A stretch of 64,000 nt of DNA from Actinoplanes sp. TFC3 (lineage in GTDB: Bacteria; Actinomycetota; Actinomycetes; Mycobacteriales; Micromonosporaceae): NCBI RefSeq assembly GCF_001553785.1, contig NZ_LOJP01000001.1, positions 343,287-407,286 on the forward strand, written 5' to 3'. Positions 59,154 to 64,000 of this stretch are shown here, in pieces. How positions within the stretch are numbered: position 1 is the stretch's first letter; every line of letters begins with the position of its first letter. The notes beneath the pieces were generated by a model. That model saw only the letters and a program-made list of their open reading frames with translations. It was not told where the DNA came from and did no database searches. The position numbers were made by a program, and so were the translations under genes.

Positions 59154-60886
59154 GTCACCACGATCGGCGGTTCGATCAAGCGCCCCACCAGCTCTTCCGC
59201 GGGTTCCAGCCAGGCCTCGTCCGCATCTCCCTCGGGTCGGGCCGTCCATTGGCGACAGATTCGGTCCACCCCGATCGCGTACACCGTCAGGGTCCCGTCC
59301 GGTGCGATGTGCAGGCGCAGGAAGCTCTTGGCGTCCTCGATGCTCTGGCCTGCGAACAGCTCGTTCGTGTTGACGTCGACGGTGCCGGCGACAAGCAGGT
59401 ATAGCGACAGCAATTGGGTGCCCAGGATCGCGAACACCGGCCCGTAGAGCACGGCCGCGACCACCAGGGGACCTGGCCAGGACCAGTCGTGGAACGGCAG
59501 GCGCAGCCAGAGCCAGGTGCCGCCGGCTGCCAAGGCGATCTGGGCGAAACCGTGCAGCATGCCCAGGATCCAGTGGCGGGCGTGGCCGGGTTCGCCGGAG
59601 CTTGGGGGCTGGGCGAACAGGACCGCGCCGGTCAGGATCAGCGTCATCATGATGACCAGCGGGATGCTGAACAGGCGCTGGAAAATGCCGCTCTGGCTGG
59701 CCGCTCCGGACATGGCCAGCATCGTCAGCGTCTGAATGATGCCGATCATCGTGGCGAAACCCGGGTTGCGGGTGGGCACGTTGCGGAAGACGCCCCAGCT
59801 CAGCCGCTTGGATTCGGCCTTGGTGGGAAAGGTCGTGACGAGTTGGTAGTCGCGGCTGCGGCTGGCGCTGCGGGTCAGCGTCTCGCGGGGCGGCACGCTG
59901 AGCTGATCCGGCAGGTTGTGGGTGGCCACCAGGTAGGCGCCGCCTCCGCCGCAGGTGATCAGGTCGCGGTCGGCCCCGGTGTAGCGGGCGTAGTGATGAA
60001 GGTCTCCGGAGACGAGCAGGCGGACGTGGGCGCCGGTCGGGGCGAGGATGGTCCGGATGAAGTAGTCGACCGCGTCGTACGCCTCGGGGCGCTGGGCAGC
60101 CTTCACCCACGTCGGTGACGGGGTCATCAGGATCACGCGGTCGTCCGGGCCGAGCGACCGTGCGGCGTCGGCGAAATAGAGCAGCTGCGGATCATCGATG
60201 TACGCCCCGAACTGCTCGTCGATGGCGTACACGTGCCAGTTCGAGGGCAGCTTGATCGCGAAGTAGGAGCGGCGCTGCTCGGTGCGCCACCCGCCGATGT
60301 GGCCGTCCTGGCGCCGGGCGAACAGCCGCAGGAACGCGGTGAGCCCGTCATACCAGTCATGGTTGCCGGGCAGCGCGTACAAGGTGGGCTGCGCTCCGGC
60401 GGTCGGCGGCTCGGGCAGCGCGGCGCGGTACGGGCCCTTCATCCGGTTCTCATAGCCGTCGCCGCTGGCCAGCGGATAGACCTGGTCACCGCCCATGAGC
60501 AGGACCTGCCCGCGCGGCAGCCGCCGGTCACCGATCTGCAGCTCGGGCCGGGCCAGCAGGTACGCAATCGAATAGGTAGCGTCGAACCCGTCGCCCAGGT
60601 CGGCCACGTAGTCGAACCACAGCTCACCGTCGACGCCCGGCTGCTCGAAGGACTCGGCGGACAGGGCGTTCTGCAGCTCCCGCTTGTCCAGATAGGCGCC
60701 GAACAGGATCGCCATCAGCGCCCGCAGACCCGTGTTGAGCAGCAGCAATGGCGCGAGCCAGCCGACCGGGCGCTGCGGTGTGAAACCGAGCTGCCGCGGA
60801 TCCATGCTGGTGGGCCGGCGCGCCCGGGACGGCTCGGCTTCGGCCGACGGCCCTGCCGGTCGCCGGGCTGACTCGCGTTCGTTCAC
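59150..60886 (-). CDS. Membrane metallophosphoesterase
   Basis: Calcineurin-like phosphoesterase of 578 residues. Metal-site motifs are DLGDGFDATY, GGDQVYP, GNHDWYDG and GDLHHYARY in the N-terminal 330 residues; the C-terminal part has about five membrane helices (ALAAGGTWLWL, VVAAVLYGPVFAILG) and ends in a short polar domain. An additional hydrophobic segment lies at about residues 38-58. Start GTG 60886 is chosen because upstream sequence lacks homology. Substrate unknown. Similar large proteins are frequent in actinomycetes. Confidence 0.85.
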   Translation of the reverse strand: MNERESARRPAGPSAEAEPSRARRPTSMDPRQLGFTPQRPVGWLAPLLLLNTGLRALMAILFGAYLDKRELQNALSAESFEQPGVDGELWFDYVADLGDGFDATYSIAYLLARPELQIGDRRLPRGQVLLMGGDQVYPLASGDGYENRMKGPYRAALPEPPTAGAQPTLYALPGNHDWYDGLTAFLRLFARRQDGHIGGWRTEQRRSYFAIKLPSNWHVYAIDEQFGAYIDDPQLLYFADAARSLGPDDRVILMTPSPTWVKAAQRPEAYDAVDYFIRTILAPTGAHVRLLVSGDLHHYARYTGADRDLITCGGGGAYLVATHNLPDQLSVPPRETLTRSASRSRDYQLVTTFPTKAESKRLSWGVFRNVPTRNPGFATMIGIIQTLTMLAMSGAASQSGIFQRLFSIPLVIMMTLILTGAVLFAQPPSSGEPGHARHWILGMLHGFAQIALAAGGTWLWLRLPFHDWSWPGPLVVAAVLYGPVFAILGTQLLSLYLLVAGTVDVNTNELFAGQSIEDAKSFLRLHIAPDGTLTVYAIGVDRICRQWTARPEGDADEAWLEPAEELVGRLIEPPIVVT

Positions 60887-60977
60887 GAAAGGGACCTTAG
60901 CCCCGGGGCCCGACAAGTTTTCCAGCCGTCCGGCGCGCCCCGCCCCACCCGTGACACGAGCGGGCGCCAGCATGCCG

Positions 60978-60983
60978 TACACT
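60978..60983 (+). promoter_or_regulatory. Candidate -10 element of tRNA-Thr
   Basis: TACACT lies 11 bases before the tRNA 5' end. No clear -35 is seen, so the call is tentative. Confidence 0.35.
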
Positions 60984-60994
60984 CACTAACCGTT

Positions 60995-61068
60995 GCCGCC
61001 TTAGCTCAGTCGGCTAGAGCGACGCACTCGTAATGCGTAGGTCGACGGTTCGATTCCGTCAGGCGGCT
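60995..61068 (+). tRNA. tRNA-Thr (anticodon CGT)
   Basis: The acceptor arm GCCGCCT (60995-61001) pairs perfectly with AGGCGGC (61061-61067). The D arm, anticodon stem around CTCGTAA (anticodon CGT) and T arm with GGTTCGATTCC are all canonical. CCA is not encoded. It decodes ACG and lies next to an integrase gene, so it is the probable insertion site of the element to its right. Confidence 0.96.
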
Positions 61069-61074
61069 CAAAAA

Positions 61075-61113
61075 GAGGCCCTGACCAGCTAAGGTGCTGG
61101 TCAGGGCCTCTTT
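61075..61113 (+). terminator. Terminator of tRNA-Thr
   Basis: A 15-pair perfect stem (GAGGCCCTGACCAGC / GCTGGTCAGGGCCTC) with six-base loop and TTT follows the tRNA by six bases. Confidence 0.9.
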
Positions 61114-61223
61114 CGGTTTTGAATCGCCCCCCGAAAACCCCCCGTTAACGGGTTCAGGCAATCAGGTTCGGGCGGTGCCCATCGCGCCGGACCGGTGGTG
61201 GCCGGACGGTGTGGGTGTGCCGC

Positions 61224-62441
61224 CTAAGCCGCCATGGGCGGTCGTCGCTGGCCGGTCAGCTCGTTGGAGTTTGCGGTGCCGGAACCGAGCTGCTCGAGGA
61301 TGTCTGAGCTGTCTGGTGCGAGGGCCGGCTTGACGATGTAGTGCTTCTTGGTGATCTCCTTGCTCCCGTGCCCGAGTTGGGCGGCGGCGCTGTCGGCGTC
61401 AGCCTCCTTGTCGATGAGGGTGGCGACGGTCTTGCGGAAGGTGTGGGGTGTGACCCATTCAAGGCCTGTTTCCGCGCGGGCCTGGCGCCATTGCCTTCGC
61501 ACGTTCTGAGGTGACAGCCAGGTCCCTCTCCGGGTGGCGAAGATTGCATCGATCGGGTTCTCGACCGCGGAGACTTGGCGAGCCAGCAACATGCCGACTG
61601 CGAACCGGGGCAGGATGACGGTGCGGAACCCGGCCTCCGATTTCGTCCAGTCCTGCCGGAAGAAGCCTCTGCCTTTGACGTACACGATGGTGCCGCAGAT
61701 CGTCAGGCAGGGGTGTTCCGCGGCGAGATCGATGTCCTCCCATCGCAGGGCGAGGATCTCACCGATGCGGGCGCCGGTGGCGAGCATCAGATCAACAATG
61801 TCGCCGAGATCCCCGGTCGGTCGCGGCCCGGACTTGCCGGGTGTGGGTTCCTGCCATTGGCGGATGGCCGCACGGACGAGTTCGAGTTGATCGGTTTCGA
61901 GGGCGGTCACCTTACGGCGCGGGTTACGCAGGCGAGAGGTGTCCCGGACCGGATTGGCGGTGAGGGCGCCTCGCCGGACCGCCAGGCCGAACATCTGACC
62001 GAGGGCGATCTTTGCGCTCCTGGCCGCCGACGGCCGGTCTTTGGCCACGTCGCGCAGGAACTTGTCGAGGCGTCCTGCCGATGCCTCGCGGATGCGAAGG
62101 CTGCCTACGGCCGGTTTGATCGAGACTCGCACGCTGATCTCGTACCTGCTGATGGTTTGCGGCAGGATGCGCTCCTCTGCGGTAATCTCTTCGAGCCAGA
62201 GGTCGGCCAGCGTGTGGACGTAGGTTTCACGGGTGACCTCGTCATCGTTGGGCGCGACGCGGTCACGGAACTTGGCCTTCAGCGCTCGTTCGGCTGCGGA
62301 ACGGGTAGCGCCGGTTGCCTCGACGTCACGGGTCTTGCCGTCGAAGTCGCGAAAACGGCCCCGGGCGCGGTACCGGTCAGGCCCGAGCTTGTTGATGCGG
62401 ATATCGCCACCGGTACCAACTTCTAGTGGAGGTCGGCCCAT
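61224..62441 (-). CDS. Tyrosine recombinase / integrase
   Basis: Phage-type integrase of 405 residues. An N-terminal AP2-like arm-binding part and core-binding domain (about 65-170) precede the catalytic domain with Arg225 (GARIGE), Lys267 (TKSEAG), His333-x-x-Arg336 (HTFRKT), His358 (LGHGS) and nucleophile Tyr368 (KKHYIV), all present. Typical of pSAM2-like integrative elements. It reads toward the tRNA, with its stop 156 bases from the tRNA end. ATG 62441 begins three bases after the excisionase gene ends, so int and xis form one unit. Confidence 0.93.
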   Translation of the reverse strand: MGRPPLEVGTGGDIRINKLGPDRYRARGRFRDFDGKTRDVEATGATRSAAERALKAKFRDRVAPNDDEVTRETYVHTLADLWLEEITAEERILPQTISRYEISVRVSIKPAVGSLRIREASAGRLDKFLRDVAKDRPSAARSAKIALGQMFGLAVRRGALTANPVRDTSRLRNPRRKVTALETDQLELVRAAIRQWQEPTPGKSGPRPTGDLGDIVDLMLATGARIGEILALRWEDIDLAAEHPCLTICGTIVYVKGRGFFRQDWTKSEAGFRTVILPRFAVGMLLARQVSAVENPIDAIFATRRGTWLSPQNVRRQWRQARAETGLEWVTPHTFRKTVATLIDKEADADSAAAQLGHGSKEITKKHYIVKPALAPDSSDILEQLGSGTANSNELTGQRRPPMAA

Positions 62442-62444
62442 GCC

Positions 62445-62651
62445 TCAGCTCTCCGGGTCGGTGTTGGCGTCGAGCCAGCGTTCGACCTCGCTGCGCCGGT
62501 AGCGCAGGGTGTTGCCGACGCGGATGGCGCGTGGTCCTTTGCCTCGGCTGTGCCAGGCGTAAAGGGTGTGCTTTGGCTTGCGCAGCCAGGCCATGACGTC
62601 ATCGACAGTCAGAAGCGGGTCAGGTCGCCACGGGGCGGTCGGTTCGGTCAC
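62445..62651 (-). CDS. Excisionase / MerR-type helix-turn-helix protein
   Basis: A 68-residue DNA-binding protein: LLTVDDVMAWLRKPKHTLYAWHSRGKGPRAIRVGNTLRYRRSEVERWLDAN is the HTH_17 pattern of Xis proteins. GTG 62651 overlaps the methyltransferase TGA as GTGA, which favours this start over the longer frame. It precedes int and probably controls excision direction. Confidence 0.85.
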   Translation of the reverse strand: MTEPTAPWRPDPLLTVDDVMAWLRKPKHTLYAWHSRGKGPRAIRVGNTLRYRRSEVERWLDANTDPES

Positions 62652-64000
62652 GGCTGGCCTGCCGTGGCGGATGAGCCGGTCGGCGGGTGTGACCCGCCGG
62701 GGTCGGGGAGCCGTCGCCGGGCGGGGCTGGGGAGAACGGACCCAGGGGTGGAGCGTGCGTTGGGCGGACACGGATCGGTTGTCCTTTCGGCTGCCCGGTC
62801 CGCATGGGGCCGGGTGTCGGTGGCGCTGCCGCTGGTCACGGTGTTCGCGGGGCGCGCCGGGTTCGGATGTCGATCCATGTGGGTCGGGGTAGAGGGATCA
62901 AGCCTGTCGGTGGTGTGCGCGGTGGTTCGCAGCCCGGAGCCGGGCAGGGTGTTCGGCGACCCGGCCAATTTGAGGACGATGACGTCTTCGTGCTGCAAGA
63001 GCCACTGCGGGTCTCCAGCGGCGATGGCATCACTGACGTTCTTCTGCTGGAAGAACGACGCCCTCGGTACGAGTACGCCGTCGCGGACGCCGGCCATCAG
63101 AGCGACACACTCCTCGACCAGTTCGAGCCCCGCCGCCTGTCCGGCTGCGACGACCATGCCGGGGATGTCGATGAGTTCGCCGTGGCGCCGGTAGGGCCGG
63201 GCGGTGATGACGACGTGTCCGCCGGGCCGCAGGACCGCCCGGCATCCGGCAAGGATGTCGGCGAACCCTGCGGCGAGGGTGTCGTGGTTGCGGTAGGCGA
63301 GGTTGTCGCTGCCGCCGTAGCTGTGGTGGATCTTGCGGACTTTGCCGCGCCGAGCGCCGGGGGTACGGACGTGGCCGTGGGTGGACGACCCGTACGGCGG
63401 TGAGGTGATCACGAGCGCGACCGTGCCGCGCATCTGCGGCGGCAGCAGCGTCGGCAGGTTCCGGGAGTCGCCGGTGTAGATGACCCCGGTGCCGGAAGCG
63501 CCTTGCTTCTCGGCGAGGGCGACGTTGACGGCGGCCAGGGCGGCCCACCGGTCTTCGTATTCGACGCCGACGCCGTGGCGATCCAGGTGCATGGCTTCGA
63601 CCATGGTGGTGCCGATGCCGGCCATCGGGTCAAGGACGAGGTCTCCGGGGTCGGTGTAGGTGTTGATGGCGTACCGGGCGATGGTGGGCAGCATCTTGCC
63701 GGGGTGGGTGATCGACTCGGGCGTGTATCGGCCCTGACGCAACGCCCGGGACTGCTGCTGCCCGGTCAGCCAGACCGAGCCCGGATATCCCTGGGCGAGC
63801 AACGCGGCGGCGGAACCGGAGACGGGGACGGGGACGGCCGCCGGGCCGGGACCGCTGGCGGGGACGGAGCCGGGGACGGCGACGACACCGGGGACGGGGA
63901 CGGACCCAGCGACCGAGGCGTCCCCGATCGCGATCGGGATCTCAGAGGTGGGGACGGCGTCGCCGGCGGGGACGGCTCCGAGGTTGGGGACGGCGGAGGC
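62648..64000 (-). CDS. DNA methyltransferase (partial, start outside window)
   Basis: SAM-dependent DNA N4-cytosine or N6-adenine methyltransferase. DPMAGIGTTMVEA is the SAM-binding motif I and ITSPPYGSS is motif IV (TSPPY favours N4-cytosine). The C-terminal 100 residues are Pro/Thr-rich and disordered. The frame stays open to base 64000 with no ATG or GTG; the only near start is TTG 63802, without a ribosome site. I therefore call the gene 5'-truncated by the window. The extra N-terminus is a Val-Pro repeat. It may protect the element or mark its DNA; no nuclease gene is visible. Confidence 0.78.
   Translation of the reverse strand, partial: ASAVPNLGAVPAGDAVPTSEIPIAIGDASVAGSVPVPGVVAVPGSVPASGPGPAAVPVPVSGSAAALLAQGYPGSVWLTGQQQSRALRQGRYTPESITHPGKMLPTIARYAINTYTDPGDLVLDPMAGIGTTMVEAMHLDRHGVGVEYEDRWAALAAVNVALAEKQGASGTGVIYTGDSRNLPTLLPPQMRGTVALVITSPPYGSSTHGHVRTPGARRGKVRKIHHSYGGSDNLAYRNHDTLAAGFADILAGCRAVLRPGGHVVITARPYRRHGELIDIPGMVVAAGQAAGLELVEECVALMAGVRDGVLVPRASFFQQKNVSDAIAAGDPQWLLQHEDVIVLKLAGSPNTLPGSGLRTTAHTTDRLDPSTPTHMDRHPNPARPANTVTSGSATDTRPHADRAAERTTDPCPPNARSTPGSVLPSPARRRLPDPGGSHPPTGSSATAGQP
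63824..63993. repeat. Degenerate GGGGACGG repeats
   Basis: About nine copies of GGGGACGG occur irregularly here. On the minus strand in the methyltransferase frame they read as Val-Pro steps. Confidence 0.7.

Noticed and set aside
63802..63802. TTG at 63802 as the methyltransferase start
   Set aside because: It lacks a ribosome site and the frame stays open upstream to the window edge, so an external start is more likely.

Overview
The window is high-GC, almost fully coding DNA with GTG/TTG starts and many four-base ATGA or GTGA gene overlaps. Gene order points to an actinomycete, most likely a Micromonosporaceae (Actinoplanes/Micromonospora type). The stretch from the epoxide-hydrolase-like gene through acs, the HAD phosphatase, the Ssd/Tad pilus genes, the DEAH helicase, bldG, hppA, topA, tmk and holB follows, from memory, the same order as M. 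tuberculosis Rv3643-Rv3670 and S. coelicolor SCO3541-SCO3563. The organism identification rests on this synteny and on composition; no marker rRNA is present.

Layout. (1) 1-7193: distal end of the nuo operon (nuoJ partial, K, L, M, N), a terminator, then a polyprenyl diphosphate synthase probably making the menaquinone side chain used by complex I. (2) 7186-12051: MFS transporter, IclR regulator, ECF sigma factor with its zinc-binding anti-sigma factor, RarD-type permease, small membrane protein. (3) 12218-18617: a partial type VII secretion (ESX) block: eccE diverging from two WXG100 genes, then a 959-residue SseB-domain protein with a long disordered linker, overlapped by a small gene that may be its partner. 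(4) 18659-25142: an alpha/beta hydrolase lacking its nucleophile, a lipoprotein and two tandem M6 metalloproteases. (5) 25320-30499: acetyl-CoA synthetase, a degenerate Fic-fold protein, a PH-domain membrane protein, HAD phosphatase, STAS protein. (6) 30714-35422: Tad/Flp pilus operon (Ssd, TadA, TadB, TadC, Flp, two TadE-like), with two apparently unnoticed micro-ORFs (17 and 59 codons) that share start/stop bases with both neighbours. (7) 35441-45816: DEAH helicase, bldG with anti-sigma partner, K+-independent H+-pyrophosphatase, lipoprotein, conserved hypothetical, topA. (8) 45938-50606: an accessory insert between topA and tmk: a Panacea-domain/PIN-domain toxin-antitoxin-like pair, then lactone oxidase, TetR regulator and a PLP aldolase/deaminase. 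(9) 50681-54395: an MFS-thymidylate kinase fusion and holB. (10) 54517-58180: a three-gene YbaB/EspC-like/WXG-like operon and a convergent Tat/LPxTG surface protein. (11) 58317-61113: PSP1 (RicT-like) protein, metallophosphoesterase, tRNA-Thr(CGT) and a strong terminator. (12) 61224-64000: one end of an integrated element placed against the tRNA: tyrosine integrase, excisionase and a DNA methyltransferase running off the window.

Most notable: the double-coupled micro-ORFs in the tad operon, the Panacea-PIN pair, the possible ESX-linked toxin/partner pair at 15383-18617, several fold-conserved but active-site-degenerate proteins (hydrolase, Fic, BldG-partner ATPase), the start-codon puzzle of the tmk fusion with its repeated T-x-V tail, and the tRNA-Thr element. 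No rRNA operon or CRISPR array was seen.
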